A stretch of 44,208 nt of DNA from Calderihabitans maritimus (GCF_002207765.1 NZ_BDGJ01000111.1:34700-78907); one strand, 5' to 3'; numbered from the stretch's first letter, positions 1-8,770 are shown. Notes: a model not told the origin generated them from the sequence alone. Translations and numbers: made by a program.

Positions 1-210
1 CTTCTGTTAAAGTTTATTATTCCCCGCAGGGAGGATGAGATGACTATCCTCTGTCTGGGGCGGGTTGTCCGACCCTCCGAAAAACTCGACCGCAACCCCG
101 GGCGCTACAAGACAGGAATTGCTTTTGAAGTTATTAGGGAAAGAGATAGGGATCACCTGATAGGATATATTTTTCGGAAAATGCTCGAGCGGCACCGGCT
201 GGATATTTGA
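1..210 (+). CDS. PilZ/YcgR-like c-di-GMP-binding protein, C-terminal fragment
   Basis: The frame is open from the first base and ends at TGA 208-210, giving 69 residues of a protein whose start lies outside the window. The tail contains a GRVVRPSEKL strand, a GRYKTGIAFEVI strand and a final helix around DHLIGYIFRKMLERHR. This is the usual end of a PilZ barrel in YcgR-type flagellar brake proteins, where the IAFE strand and the terminal YIF helix are typical. The N-terminal RxxxR c-di-GMP site is not in the window, so ligand binding cannot be judged. It lies 20 bases before fliA on the same strand, the normal place for ycgR-like genes in clostridial flagellar operons. The protein probably slows flagellar rotation in response to c-di-GMP. 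Confidence 0.75.
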   Translation, partial: LLLKFIIPRREDEMTILCLGRVVRPSEKLDRNPGRYKTGIAFEVIRERDRDHLIGYIFRKMLERHRLDI

Positions 211-230
211 GTGAAGGGGCGTTCTGAAGA

Positions 231-977
231 ATGGAGACAGGGGCAGGAGTTAAGACCTACAAAGAAAACGGGAAACAGAAGAAAGAGATGCGGGAAGAAA
301 TGATCATAGAGTATCTGCCGCTGGTGAGCCATATTGTAGACCATCTTAGACTAAAAACCCCCAACTTTATCGAACGGGAAGATTTGATAAGCTACGGCAT
401 TTTCGGCTTGATTGACGCCGTTAAGCGGTACGATTCCCGGAAGGGCACCAAGTTTGAGACCTACGCCCGTCAAAGGATAAAAGGAGCGATTATTGATGAA
501 CTTCGCCAGAGCAGCTGGTTGCCCCGAACGGTAACGGAACGCATCAAGAAGGTCAGTGAAGCTTATAATCAATTGGAAAAAGAACGGGGCGAGGTCGATG
601 ACAGGGAAGTAGCTGAATTTTTAGGGATGGAGGTAGCCGAAGTTGAGAAAACTTTGGCGCAAGTTAACTACCTTTCTTTAGTTTCCCTGGAAGAGATCGT
701 GACCGGAACTATTGCCAATGAACAAAGTCCGGACCCGCAAACTGTTCAGGAAGAAAAAGAAATGAAAAAACTTTTAGCGGAGGCTATTGAACGTCTCCCG
801 GAGCGGGACCGTCTAATTCTTTCTCTATACTACTATGAAGAATTAACCCTTAAGGAAATAGGGAAACTTCTTAAAATTTCCGAGTCTCGAGTGTCTCAGC
901 TTCACGCACGAGCTTTAATACGCCTGCGGAATATATTGGAACAAATGGAAGCCCTGGAACCGAAGGGAAGTGGTTAA
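231..977 (+). CDS. fliA: RNA polymerase sigma factor for flagellar operon (sigma-28/SigD)
   Basis: A 248-residue sigma-70 family factor of FliA/SigD type, which directs RNA polymerase to late flagellar and chemotaxis promoters. Region 2 is clear at residues 25-100 (EYLPLVSHIVDHL, then EDLISYGIFGLIDAVKRYD and KFETYARQRIKGAIIDELR followed by WLPR, diagnostic of this subfamily). Region 3 follows, and region 4 with the helix-turn-helix ESRVSQLHARALIRLR lies at residues 180-235. The ATG at 231 has a GAAGGGG site about 10 bases upstream; ATGs at 288 and 300 are possible shorter starts. Length matches the family. It is co-transcribed with the following flagellar genes. No FlgM anti-sigma gene is seen in the window. 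Confidence 0.95.
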   Translation: METGAGVKTYKENGKQKKEMREEMIIEYLPLVSHIVDHLRLKTPNFIEREDLISYGIFGLIDAVKRYDSRKGTKFETYARQRIKGAIIDELRQSSWLPRTVTERIKKVSEAYNQLEKERGEVDDREVAEFLGMEVAEVEKTLAQVNYLSLVSLEEIVTGTIANEQSPDPQTVQEEKEMKKLLAEAIERLPERDRLILSLYYYEELTLKEIGKLLKISESRVSQLHARALIRLRNILEQMEALEPKGSG

Positions 978-982
978 ATTCT

Positions 983-1396
983 ATGATTTACGGAATGCTG
1001 TTTTTAGGACTGGTTTTGGTCGTTCTGACTGCTCGGGAGACCTGGCAGTTTCTCACGAGGAAAACTGTTTTGTCCCATCAGTTTGAAGCCGAAAAATCTG
1101 AGTACTCCGGAAGTGAATCTGTGGATGAAATAAAACAGCAGTTGGAATTATTAACCGGTCTGGTGGAGGAGAACGGCAGAGCTCTGAGCCTGCTGACCAA
1201 GAAGATAGACAGGATGATACAAGAAGTAGGGAAAAGTAAAAGCTTTGCTACCGTGCTCGAGGACGCCCAGACGACAAACCTGTATGAGGCTGTGTATAAG
1301 GCTTATGACGAGGGGAAGGACGTAACTGAAATTGCCAGAGAGTTACAGAGAGGGAAGGGGGAGATAGAATTAATTCTAAGTTTGCGGAGGCAATGA
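983..1396 (+). CDS. Membrane-anchored coiled-coil protein, DUF6115-like
   Basis: A 137-residue protein of unknown function. Residues 1-17 form a hydrophobic anchor (MIYGMLFLGLVLVVLTA), followed by a charged region with heptad-like spacing (residues 45-85) that should form a coiled coil. The C-terminus (DEGKDVTEIARELQRGKGEI and on) looks like a helix-turn-helix. This arrangement matches small conserved proteins (DUF6115/DUF2802-like) found beside fliA in clostridial flagellar operons. The gene follows fliA by 5 bases and overlaps the next gene by 4, so it is in the operon. A role in flagellar assembly or polar localisation is inference from position only. Confidence 0.6.
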   Translation: MIYGMLFLGLVLVVLTARETWQFLTRKTVLSHQFEAEKSEYSGSESVDEIKQQLELLTGLVEENGRALSLLTKKIDRMIQEVGKSKSFATVLEDAQTTNLYEAVYKAYDEGKDVTEIARELQRGKGEIELILSLRRQ

Positions 1397-1830
1397 GTTG
1401 GATAAAACAACTGGCTCCAGTAATTTTCGGATTAGGTATTGGCTTATGTCTTTCTGCTTTGTTTTTCTTGGGAGTTGAAGCCGCCCCGCCCGACCGGCAG
1501 CAAGTAATCCAACTGGCGCGGGAGTACGGTATGGTTTTCCCGGAAGAAGTGGTTGTCTTTGAGGAAAAGGGCAGGGAGGAAGAAAAAGGAGAAGAAATTC
1601 CGCCGTTACCGCAGGAAATAGAGGTGACCATTCCGAAAGGTTCCACCCTCAAAGAGATATCCCTGCTGTTGGCCAGCAAAGGGGTGGTAGACAAAGCAGA
1701 AAAATTTGAAGAACTCGTTAAGCTCTTACACCTAAGTCATAAAATCAGAGCGGGTGATTACCGTCTGCCTGCCGACGGAGACCTTTACGATATTATTTTA
1801 GAACTTACCGCTCCCACTAGGAGGGATTGA
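1393..1830 (+). CDS. Membrane-anchored protein with MltG/YceG-like N-terminal domain
   Basis: A 145-residue protein with one N-terminal membrane segment (residues 8-30, rich in Gly, Leu and Phe) and an extracytoplasmic part. Residues 78-140 (VTIPKGSTLKEISLLLASKG, then RAGDYRLPADGDLYDIILEL) resemble the small LysM-like domain at the start of MltG/YceG endolytic transglycosylases. The catalytic transglycosylase domain is absent, so no enzyme activity is expected. The start ATG overlaps the stop of the upstream gene. It may bind peptidoglycan near the flagellar rod, but this is inference from position and the domain. Confidence 0.55.
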   Translation: MSWIKQLAPVIFGLGIGLCLSALFFLGVEAAPPDRQQVIQLAREYGMVFPEEVVVFEEKGREEEKGEEIPPLPQEIEVTIPKGSTLKEISLLLASKGVVDKAEKFEELVKLLHLSHKIRAGDYRLPADGDLYDIILELTAPTRRD

Positions 1831-1832
1831 AA

Positions 1833-2591
1833 TTGATAAGAGGCATTTATATTGCGGCCAGCGGAATGGCCGCCCAGGAAATAAAGCATGATGTAATTTC
1901 CCATAATTTGGCCAATGCCAGCACCCCGGGTTACAAGAAAGATCGGGTCGTTTACAGTTCTTTTTCCGAAACGTTGCTGTACCATGTGGAAGCGAATGCC
2001 GGCAAGAAAGAAATTAAGGTAGTGGGGAACCTGAGCCCGGGGGCTTTGGTTGATCAGGTTGTTACTGACTACCAAAAAGGGATTGGGGAGGAAACGGGGA
2101 ACCCATTCCATTTGGCACTGGTCGGGGATGGATTTTTCACTGTAGAGAGGAAGGGAGAAATAAGGTATACCCGAAACGGAACTTTTCAATTAGATGGAGA
2201 AGGTTTCTTGGTTACGCCTGAAGGGTTTTACCTGCTGGGCGAAAAAGGTCGCCTCCAGGTAGGAGCGAGAGATTTCGTGGTGACCGAACGGGGAGAGGTT
2301 ATGATTGACGGAGAGACGATTGACCGTCTCCGTATAACCGATTTTGAGGATTACCGTTACTTGAAAAAGGTGGGACATACCCTTTTTATAGAAGAACCGG
2401 GAGCCATACGGATTAAGGCTGAGCCGGTTCAGCTGCGACAGGGGTACCTGGAGAAAGCAAATCTTAACCTGATTACCGAGATGATTGATATGATACAAGC
2501 TTTGAGGACTTATGAAACCAACCAGAAAATGATTCAGGCCCATGATGAGGCTTTAGGTAAAGCAGTTAATGAAATTGGAACGTTAAGATAA
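1833..2591 (+). CDS. flgF: Flagellar hook-basal body (rod) protein, FlgF/FlhO type
   Basis: An axial flagellar protein of the FlgE/F/G family, exported by the flagellar type III system to build the rod. The N-terminal rod signature is present (IRGIYIAASGMAAQE, then ISHNLANASTPGYKK). The C-terminal family helix TEMIDMIQALRTYETNQKMIQ also matches. An in-frame TTG at 1827 sits directly on the Shine-Dalgarno AGGAGGG (1818-1824), so the TTG at 1833, 8 bases downstream of it and giving the family's MIRG start, is preferred. Length (252) suits FlgF or FlhO. A second paralogue follows directly; which one is FlgF and which FlgG is assigned by order. Confidence 0.85.
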   Translation: MIRGIYIAASGMAAQEIKHDVISHNLANASTPGYKKDRVVYSSFSETLLYHVEANAGKKEIKVVGNLSPGALVDQVVTDYQKGIGEETGNPFHLALVGDGFFTVERKGEIRYTRNGTFQLDGEGFLVTPEGFYLLGEKGRLQVGARDFVVTERGEVMIDGETIDRLRITDFEDYRYLKKVGHTLFIEEPGAIRIKAEPVQLRQGYLEKANLNLITEMIDMIQALRTYETNQKMIQAHDEALGKAVNEIGTLR

Positions 2592-2608
2592 GAAAGGAGG
2601 GTTAGTTG

Positions 2609-3394
2609 ATGATTAGATCATTATGGAACGGCGCTGCGGGCATGAGGGCTCAGTCTCTCAAATTAGATAATATTGCCAATAATATTGCCAATGTTAATAC
2701 GCCCGGATTTAAGAAAAGTAGAGTGACTTTTGCCGATTTAGTCTATCAGCCGCTTAGGGAAAAAGGATTGCCGGTAAAAAGGGAAAACCCTACCTACTTG
2801 TCCCCGCAAATAGGTGTTGGCAGCCGGGTGGAAGGAATTAGTAGAGTCTTTTGGCAAGGTAATCTGATGGAAACCGGTAGAGAACTGGATCTGGCCATAA
2901 GTGGCAAAGGTTTCTTCCGGGTAGAGCTTCCTTCCGGAGAAAAGGCTTATACCCGCGTCGGTTCCCTGGAAATAGATGCGGAAGGCTACCTGGTGACGGC
3001 AGGAGGGAACCGTCTTAGTCCCGCGATTCGGATGCCGGAGGGGACCACGGGAGTAACTATCACCCGGGAAGGGGAAGTCCTGGTTACCGGTGCCGGTGGA
3101 GAAAACAGAAATATAGGAAGAATAAAGCTTTACCGGTTTACCAATCCGGCGGCTCTAAAGCCGTTAGGGAAAAATCTCTTTACTCCTACGGATGCTGCCG
3201 GGGAAGTTCAGGAGGGAAATCCGGGAGAAGATGGTTTTGGCACTGTGCAACAGGGAGTATTGGAGGGTTCTAATGTACAGTTGGCGGAAGAGATTACGGA
3301 GATGATCATTGCCCAAAGGGCTTATGAAATTAACGCCCGAGTGGTCAGAACCAGTGACGAAATGTGGGCTTTAGCCAACAATATTCGCCGTTAG
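2609..3394 (+). CDS. flgG: Flagellar basal-body rod protein, FlgG/FlhP type
   Basis: Second of two tandem rod/hook family proteins, 261 residues from ATG 2609, which lies behind AAAGGAGGG. The N-terminal motif MIRSLWNGAAGMRAQ and NIANNIANVNTPGFKKSR are classic. The C-terminus (GVLEGSNVQLAEEITEMIIA, then QRAYEINARVVRTSDEM) is the distal-rod FlgG signature. This stronger C-terminal match is why it is called FlgG rather than FlgF. It is followed 10 bases later by the FlgJ-like gene. Confidence 0.88.
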   Translation: MIRSLWNGAAGMRAQSLKLDNIANNIANVNTPGFKKSRVTFADLVYQPLREKGLPVKRENPTYLSPQIGVGSRVEGISRVFWQGNLMETGRELDLAISGKGFFRVELPSGEKAYTRVGSLEIDAEGYLVTAGGNRLSPAIRMPEGTTGVTITREGEVLVTGAGGENRNIGRIKLYRFTNPAALKPLGKNLFTPTDAAGEVQEGNPGEDGFGTVQQGVLEGSNVQLAEEITEMIIAQRAYEINARVVRTSDEMWALANNIRR

Positions 3395-3404
3395 GTGATA
3401 GAAG

Positions 3405-3710
3405 ATGAAAGTTAACCTTCCGGAAACAGCTTTGGTGAAAAATAAAGAAGTAGCGAATCATTCCCAGGCAGATAAGCTGGAGAAAGTATGCCGCCGGTTT
3501 GAAGCCCTTCTCGTTGAGAGGTTACTGGAGGCCATGGACCGGACGACTTTTAGAAGCGCGGAAACAGCAGCCACCGAACTTTACCGGGACATGTATTACA
3601 TGGAACTGGCTCGCCTGGTATCTGAAAATTTCCAACTGGGAATAGCGGAAAAGATTTACCAACAGCTTCAAGAACAAAAGTTAATGTTACCTGGAGGAGA
3701 TAAGGGTTGA
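3405..3710 (+). CDS. flgJ: Rod-binding protein, FlgJ N-terminal domain
   Basis: A 101-residue protein equal to the rod-capping half of FlgJ. The family core is visible as KVCRRFEALLVERLLEAMDR and MYYMELARLVSENFQLGIAE. The muramidase half found in proteobacterial FlgJ is absent, as is normal in Firmicutes. It follows the FlgG gene by 10 bases. Its last 24 bases overlap the end of the convergent TPR gene on the other strand. Confidence 0.8.
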   Translation: MKVNLPETALVKNKEVANHSQADKLEKVCRRFEALLVERLLEAMDRTTFRSAETAATELYRDMYYMELARLVSENFQLGIAEKIYQQLQEQKLMLPGGDKG

Positions 3711-4286
3711 CGGTTTCAGGCCTAATTTCTGACAGGTAAGTTTAATTCCCTTCAGGGCCTCCTCTTGACAGAGGTTGTGACGGTGGACGGCAAGGTATTC
3801 TTCCAGGGCTGCCTGGTATAAACCGAGGCAATAATAAGTGGCGGCAAGATTGAGCCGGTTCGGCCAGAAATACGGTACCTGCTTTTTCACCACGACGAGG
3901 TTTTCTAAAGCCTTTATATAATGTTTCTGTTTCAGATAGATAGTACCCAGGTTGTACCGGGCTGGATAATAATTACTCTGCAGCTCAAGCACGCGGCGAA
4001 AATGATGTTCGGCTGAAGATAAATTGCCCTGGCGATAGTATATACACCCGAGATTGTAGTGGCTTTGCCAAAGTTCTGGACTAATGTTTATCGCTTTTTG
4101 ATAAAAAATAGAGGCCAGGCCCCATAATCCCTGAAGGAAATAGGAATTGCCTAGAGCGTTGTGGTAACGGGATTGGGAGAGATTAATTTCTTCTTCCGAC
4201 GGCAAGGGAATAGTCAGCCGATGGCCGCATTTCGGACAGAATCTGGAAGATCCAGTACCCGGGAACTGACAGTAAGGACAAGACAT
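3687..4286 (-). CDS. Zinc-ribbon and TPR-repeat protein of unknown function
   Basis: A 199-residue protein with an N-terminal zinc ribbon (MSCPYCQFPGTGSSRFCPKC, two CxxC pairs) and then four to five tetratricopeptide repeats (for example NALGNSYFLQGLWGLASIFY, SHYNLGCIYYRQGNLSSAEH, ARYNLGTIYLKQKHYIKALE, NLAATYYCLGLYQAALEEYL). It is therefore a probable protein-interaction scaffold. A longer reading from 4334 would start inside a good sigma-A promoter, so the ATG at 4284-4286 is preferred. It is the only gene opposing the flagellar operon and is convergent with the flgJ-like gene, overlapping it by 24 bases. Role unknown; it may be a late insertion into the operon. Confidence 0.75.
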   Translation of the reverse strand: MSCPYCQFPGTGSSRFCPKCGHRLTIPLPSEEEINLSQSRYHNALGNSYFLQGLWGLASIFYQKAINISPELWQSHYNLGCIYYRQGNLSSAEHHFRRVLELQSNYYPARYNLGTIYLKQKHYIKALENLVVVKKQVPYFWPNRLNLAATYYCLGLYQAALEEYLAVHRHNLCQEEALKGIKLTCQKLGLKPSTLISSR

Positions 4287-4305
4287 ATTGACCACCCGAT
4301 AGATT

Positions 4306-4334
4306 ATTATACCATAATTGTTAAAATCTACCAA
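4306..4334 (-). promoter_or_regulatory. Sigma-A promoter for the TPR gene
   Basis: Read on the minus strand, TTGGTA (4334-4329) is followed by a 17-base spacer and a perfect TATAAT (4311-4306), 20 bases before the chosen ATG. Divergent cheD starts at 4349. Confidence 0.7.
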
Positions 4335-4348
4335 TAACGGAGGAAATT

Positions 4349-4846
4349 ATGAACATCTTTAACCTAGAACTAAAAGTAGGTATAGCAGAGCTTAAAGTGG
4401 CCAGGAGCCCGACACTTTTAGTGACCATCGGTTTAGGTTCATGTATAGGAGTTGCCTTATGGGACCGCTTGGCAAAGGTTGGAGGTTTAGCTCATATAAT
4501 GTTGCCTGATAGCAAGCAGTTTTCCCAGGTGGTTAATAAGGCTAAATTTGCAGACCTGGCTATTCCGTTGTTAGTGAAGAAACTGGAGGATTTAGGAGCT
4601 AGCAAACACCGTTTGGAGGCTAAACTGGCCGGCGGGGCACAAATGTTTTCTTTTAAAGATCGGCGTATCAGCGTCTTCAATATTGGAGAACGGAACATTC
4701 AGGTAGCCCGGAAGGTTTTACAGGAATTAGGTATAAAGCTGGTGGCCGAAGATGTTGGCGGGAACTACGGGCGCACTATGATATTAAACACTGCCAACGG
4801 TGAGGTGTATATACGAATTGTAGGCCGGCCGCAGAAAACAATTTAA
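4349..4846 (+). CDS. cheD: Chemoreceptor glutamine deamidase CheD
   Basis: A 165-residue CheD. It deamidates glutamines on methyl-accepting proteins and, in Bacillus-type systems, stimulates CheC phosphatase. The catalytic Cys is in TIGLGSCIGVALWD and the catalytic His in GGLAHIMLP; the family motif LEAKLAGGAQMF and the C-terminal DVGGNYGRTMILN are also present. The start ATG has GGAGG upstream. CheC is encoded two genes downstream, as expected for the CheC-CheD pair. It lies just past the divergent promoter of the TPR gene. Confidence 0.95.
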   Translation: MNIFNLELKVGIAELKVARSPTLLVTIGLGSCIGVALWDRLAKVGGLAHIMLPDSKQFSQVVNKAKFADLAIPLLVKKLEDLGASKHRLEAKLAGGAQMFSFKDRRISVFNIGERNIQVARKVLQELGIKLVAEDVGGNYGRTMILNTANGEVYIRIVGRPQKTI

Positions 4847-4876
4847 AAAATAGTTTATCTGGTTGGTGGCTGCAAA

Positions 4877-5674
4877 ATGGAATTTACTGATTTTAAACAG
4901 CAGGTATACAAACAATTTGGAATCGATCTTAATGGTTATAAGGAAAGGCAATTGAAGAGGCGAATTACCAGCCTGATGTTGGCCCAGGGTTTTAAAGATT
5001 ATAGGGATTATTTTCTCCAATTACAAAAGGACAGGCATCAATTAAAACTTTTCTTGGATAAGCTTACCATCAATGTGTCAGAGTTTTTTCGCAACCCGGA
5101 AGTATTTGCCCAGTTGGAAAGGCAGATACTTCCCGCCTTGCTGGAACGAAGCAAGCGATTGCGGGTATGGAGTGCTGCCTGTTCGAACGGGGCGGAGCCG
5201 TATTCCATAGCCATCCTGTTGGATGAGATTGATCCCCGAGGACAACACACCATAGTCGCCACAGATGTAGACCTGGAAATACTAAGGGTGGCCAGAGCGG
5301 GTGAGTACGGACCTGATGCGGTAAAAAACGTGTCCCCCCAGCGGTTGCACCGTTATTTCACCATTCGAGAAGGGCGTTATGTGATAAAGGAAACTATTCG
5401 GCGTAGAGTTTGGTTCCGGCAGCATGATTTGCTGGTGGACCGGTACGGTACCAATTACGATTTGATCCTGTGTCGGAATGTGGCGATCTATTTCACGCGG
5501 GAAACCCAGGAAAAAATGCACCGGAAGTTTTTTGAGTCCCTGAAACCGGGGGGAGTGCTCTGTATAGGGGCCAGTGAGAGTATTATAGGTTTCAAAGAAA
5601 TAGGTTTTAGCAAAATATCTCCTTCCCTTTATAAAAAAGAAGAAAAAAAGGGGAATCAAGATGCAGTGGATTAA
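4877..5674 (+). CDS. cheR: Chemotaxis protein methyltransferase CheR
   Basis: A 265-residue CheR that transfers methyl from S-adenosylmethionine to receptor glutamates. The N-terminal helical domain covers residues 1-80 (FGIDLNGYKERQLKRRI) with the conserved NVSEFFRNPEVF. The SAM site is RVWSAACSNGAEPYSIAILL and the second motif is YDLILCRNVAIYF. Length and order fit. It overlaps cheC by 14 bases, indicating coupled translation. No cheB is seen in the window. Confidence 0.95.
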   Translation: MEFTDFKQQVYKQFGIDLNGYKERQLKRRITSLMLAQGFKDYRDYFLQLQKDRHQLKLFLDKLTINVSEFFRNPEVFAQLERQILPALLERSKRLRVWSAACSNGAEPYSIAILLDEIDPRGQHTIVATDVDLEILRVARAGEYGPDAVKNVSPQRLHRYFTIREGRYVIKETIRRRVWFRQHDLLVDRYGTNYDLILCRNVAIYFTRETQEKMHRKFFESLKPGGVLCIGASESIIGFKEIGFSKISPSLYKKEEKKGNQDAVD

Positions 5675-6275
5675 TTTATCTCCCATACACCTCGATGCTT
5701 TAAAGGAAATCGGCAATATCGGAGCCGGTCATGCCGCAACAGCTTTATCCAAGCTGGTAAATCAAATGGTTAAAATGGAGGTTCCGGAAGCGGGGGTAAT
5801 TCGTTTTAACGATATTTTCAGTATGGTCGGCCGGGAAGATGAGTTGGTAGCCTGTGTAATCAGTAAAGTTAGCGGAAAAGCGCCGGGGAGCATTTTGTTT
5901 ATCCTGGACGAGAAAAGTGCCCATGCTCTGGTAGATTTGATGATGGGCTTGAAGATAGGGACGACGCGGGAACTAAATGATATGACCAGTTCCTTGCTGG
6001 AGGAACTAGGCAACATATTGACGGGAGCCTTCCTCACTGCGCTTTCTCAAGCTACCAACATTACCCTGGTACCTTCGGTCCCGGCGTTAGCTTTTGATAT
6101 GCTGGGAGCAGTCCTGAGCTCGGCCTTTCTTGAGGGTGGTTGTTTTGCGGAAGAAGTTTTAATAATCAGAACTAGATTTTTTAACGACCAGACCAAAATA
6201 GACGGCCATTTCTTTTTAGTTCCAGAAGTAAAGGCTCTTTCAACAATTTTAAAATCTTTAGGATTATCAATATGA
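5661..6275 (+). CDS. cheC: CheY-P phosphatase CheC
   Basis: A 204-residue CheC that dephosphorylates CheY-P. Both phosphatase helices carry the ExxN signature: LKEIGNIGAGHAATALSKLV near residue 12, and LLEELGNILTGAFLTALSQA near residue 112. CheD is encoded upstream in the same operon and probably forms the CheC-CheD complex. cheY follows after 18 bases. Confidence 0.93.
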   Translation: MQWINLSPIHLDALKEIGNIGAGHAATALSKLVNQMVKMEVPEAGVIRFNDIFSMVGREDELVACVISKVSGKAPGSILFILDEKSAHALVDLMMGLKIGTTRELNDMTSSLLEELGNILTGAFLTALSQATNITLVPSVPALAFDMLGAVLSSAFLEGGCFAEEVLIIRTRFFNDQTKIDGHFFLVPEVKALSTILKSLGLSI

Positions 6276-6293
6276 AGGAAGGGGAGATAGGAA

Positions 6294-6656
6294 TTGGGCA
6301 AAAGAGTGCTAATTGTGGATGATGCTGCTTTTATGCGGATGATGATTAAAGACATTTTAACCAAAAACGGCTACGAAGTAGTGGGAGAAGCGGAAAACGG
6401 AGCAGTGGCCGTGGAGATGTATAAGGAATTAAAACCGGATGTTGTAACGATGGACATTACCATGCCGGAAATGGATGGGATTGAAGCGGTGAAAGCTATC
6501 CGGGCTATAGACCCGGAAGCTAAAATAATTATGTGCAGCGCTATGGGACAGCAGATGATGGTGATGGAGGCGATACAGGCTGGGGCTAAGGACTTCATTG
6601 TAAAACCGTTTCAACAGGACCGGGTTCTACAGGCGCTTAACAAGGTTTTGTCCTAA
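6294..6656 (+). CDS. cheY: Chemotaxis response regulator CheY
   Basis: A 120-residue single-domain receiver. It has the acidic pair in VLIVDDAAFMRMM, the phospho-acceptor Asp in VVTMDITMPEMDG, the switch residue in IIMCSAMGQ (Ser) and the Lys in DFIVKPF. It starts at TTG with GGAAGGGGAGA upstream. Its output is binding to the N-terminal motifs of FliM and FliY, encoded next. Confidence 0.95.
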   Translation: MGKRVLIVDDAAFMRMMIKDILTKNGYEVVGEAENGAVAVEMYKELKPDVVTMDITMPEMDGIEAVKAIRAIDPEAKIIMCSAMGQQMMVMEAIQAGAKDFIVKPFQQDRVLQALNKVLS

Positions 6657-6698
6657 GGTTCATGTTCATGATTTTCGGTAGAAAGGCGGTATGATAAT

Positions 6699-7691
6699 TT
6701 GAAAGAAGTTTTGACCCAGGCAGAAATTGATCTATTACTTAGCGCCATGTCTTCAGGAAAGGTAAAAGCAGAAGACTTTAAGAAAGAGGAAAGCGAGGTC
6801 AAGGTTAAAACTTATGACTTCCGCAGACCCAACAAGTTTTCCAAAGGACAGTTAAGAACCCTGTTCATGCTTCATGACAATTATGCCCGTCTGCTGTCTA
6901 ATTTCTTGTCGGCTTACCTGCGCACTAACGTACAAATAAGAATGGCTTCCGTCGATCAATTGACTTACGAAGATTTCATGGTTTCCATTCCCAGTCCCAC
7001 TCTCATGACGGTATTTTCGATGCCTCCTTTAAAGGGAATGGCTGTCTTAGAAACCAATCCGGAATTCATATTTCCTATCATAGATCTCTTGTTTGGTGGA
7101 CCGGGAGAGATGCCTGAACAAATCAGGGAACTTACGGATATTGAAATGGGAGTGCTCCGGAAACTGAACGCCAAACTTTTGGAAAACCTTGCCTATGCAT
7201 GGGCAGATATAGTTGAAATAGAAACAAAAATTGAAAGCCTGGAAACCAATCCTCAATTCAACCAAATAATTTCGCCCAGCGAAACGGTTGCGGTGGTAAC
7301 TATGTCCACGGCAATTGGAAACCATAAAGGTTTGATCAATCTGTGCCTGCCGTATTTGACCTTGGAAACAGTAATTTCCAAGCTTTCGGCTCATTTCTGG
7401 TTGGCCAGTCTGGATAGCGAACAAGAAGGAGAGCAACGGTCTCGTATACGGCGGAAAATAGCAGATGCTTTTGTCGAGCTCACCGGAGTTTGTGGTCATG
7501 CTTATATTACGGTGCGCGATTTTCTACAGCTCCAGGAAGGCGATGTAATTCCTCTGGACCGGGCGGTAGGACAAGACCTGGACCTTTATGTGGAGGATAA
7601 GCTCAAATACAAAGTCCAGCCCGGGGTTATGGGTAGAAAGCTCGCGGTACAGATAACGGGCTTCTCTAATAAGGAGGAAGAACAAGAATGA
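6699..7691 (+). CDS. fliM: Flagellar motor switch protein FliM
   Basis: A 330-residue C-ring protein. The N-terminal CheY-P docking peptide is LTQAEIDLLLSAM, preceded by a TTG start behind AAAGGCGG. The central CheC-like domain starts at YDFRRPNKFSKGQLRTLFML and includes the conserved FGGPGEM. The C-terminal SpoA/FliN-like domain covers about residues 255-325. Its stop overlaps the fliY start by 4 bases. Confidence 0.95.
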   Translation: MKEVLTQAEIDLLLSAMSSGKVKAEDFKKEESEVKVKTYDFRRPNKFSKGQLRTLFMLHDNYARLLSNFLSAYLRTNVQIRMASVDQLTYEDFMVSIPSPTLMTVFSMPPLKGMAVLETNPEFIFPIIDLLFGGPGEMPEQIRELTDIEMGVLRKLNAKLLENLAYAWADIVEIETKIESLETNPQFNQIISPSETVAVVTMSTAIGNHKGLINLCLPYLTLETVISKLSAHFWLASLDSEQEGEQRSRIRRKIADAFVELTGVCGHAYITVRDFLQLQEGDVIPLDRAVGQDLDLYVEDKLKYKVQPGVMGRKLAVQITGFSNKEEEQE

Positions 7692-8749
7692 GTAATTCTT
7701 TTTTGTCACAGGAGGAAATTGACGCTTTGCTAAAGCAGACGCAGGAGGGAGAGAAGAAATCGGAAGATGCTTTAGCAACGGAACTGACAGATCGAGAAAA
7801 GGATGCTCTGGGAGAAATTGGAAATATATCCATGGGTTCTGCAGCCACGGCTTTATCTCAGTTGATCAATCAAAAGGTAACTATTACGACACCAAAAGTA
7901 ATTGTAACCACTTTAGAAGAATTACTCGCTTCCTTTGAAGTTCCCTATGTAGTGGTAGAAGTTCAATTTACCGAGGGAATTCAGGGTTCCAATTTGTTGA
8001 TTATAAAGGTATCAGATGCGGCGGTAATTGCCGACCTTATGATGGGAGGAGACGGGAAGATTGAGCGGGAGGAACTATCGGATCTGGAGTTAAGTGCTTT
8101 GGGAGAAGCCATGAACCAGATGATCGGTTCGGCTGCTACTTCTATGTCCTCCATGCTCCACAACAGTATAAAAATTACTCCCCCTAATGTAACTCAGGTA
8201 AGTTTGGATGAAGATGCTTACCAGCCTTACTTGGATAAAGAGGCACAGGTTGCGGTAGTGTACTTTAAGATGGTTGTAGGAGACCTGGTAAACAGTGAAA
8301 TTATGCAGGTTATTCCTATAGATATTGCCAAGAAAGAGGCAGAAATGCTTTTAAGTCTTTCCTTCCTGGAACAGGACAAAGACGAACCGGCAGAAGCAGT
8401 TTATTCGTCCTCCCCCAATCAGCCCTTACCGGAACCGACCGGTGGCCCCGGGGACAAGGATACTGCGGAAGCGGGAACCAGAAACATAGATTTGATTCTC
8501 GATGTCCCTTTGCAGATTTCGGTTGTCCTGGGTAAAACGAAAAAACAGATCAAGGAGGTGCTTAATCTAACCTCAGGTTCCATCGTGGAATTGGAAAAGC
8601 TGGCGGATGAACCGGTAGACATTTTGGTAAATGGGACCCTTATTGCCCAAGGTGAGGTGGTTGTGGTTAACGAGAATTTTGGTGTAAAAATTACCAACAT
8701 TATAGACCCGGTAGAAAGAATTAACAATTTGAGGAGACGAGAATTGTAA
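7688..8749 (+). CDS. fliY: Flagellar motor switch phosphatase FliY
   Basis: A 353-residue FliY, the Firmicutes form of FliN fused to a CheC-like phosphatase. Residues 1-15 (MSNSFLSQEEIDALL) form the CheY-P docking site. Residues 35-225 are CheC-like with two ExxN helices (LGEIGNISMGSAATALSQL, LGEAMNQMIGSAATSMSSML). An acidic, proline-rich linker is at 225-262. The C-terminal FliN/SpoA domain runs from IDLILDVPLQISVVLGKTK to the end. With CheC this gives the operon two CheY-P phosphatases. Confidence 0.95.
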   Translation: MSNSFLSQEEIDALLKQTQEGEKKSEDALATELTDREKDALGEIGNISMGSAATALSQLINQKVTITTPKVIVTTLEELLASFEVPYVVVEVQFTEGIQGSNLLIIKVSDAAVIADLMMGGDGKIEREELSDLELSALGEAMNQMIGSAATSMSSMLHNSIKITPPNVTQVSLDEDAYQPYLDKEAQVAVVYFKMVVGDLVNSEIMQVIPIDIAKKEAEMLLSLSFLEQDKDEPAEAVYSSSPNQPLPEPTGGPGDKDTAEAGTRNIDLILDVPLQISVVLGKTKKQIKEVLNLTSGSIVELEKLADEPVDILVNGTLIAQGEVVVVNENFGVKITNIIDPVERINNLRRREL

Positions 8750-8770
8750 CTGAGAAAGGGGGTATTTTAG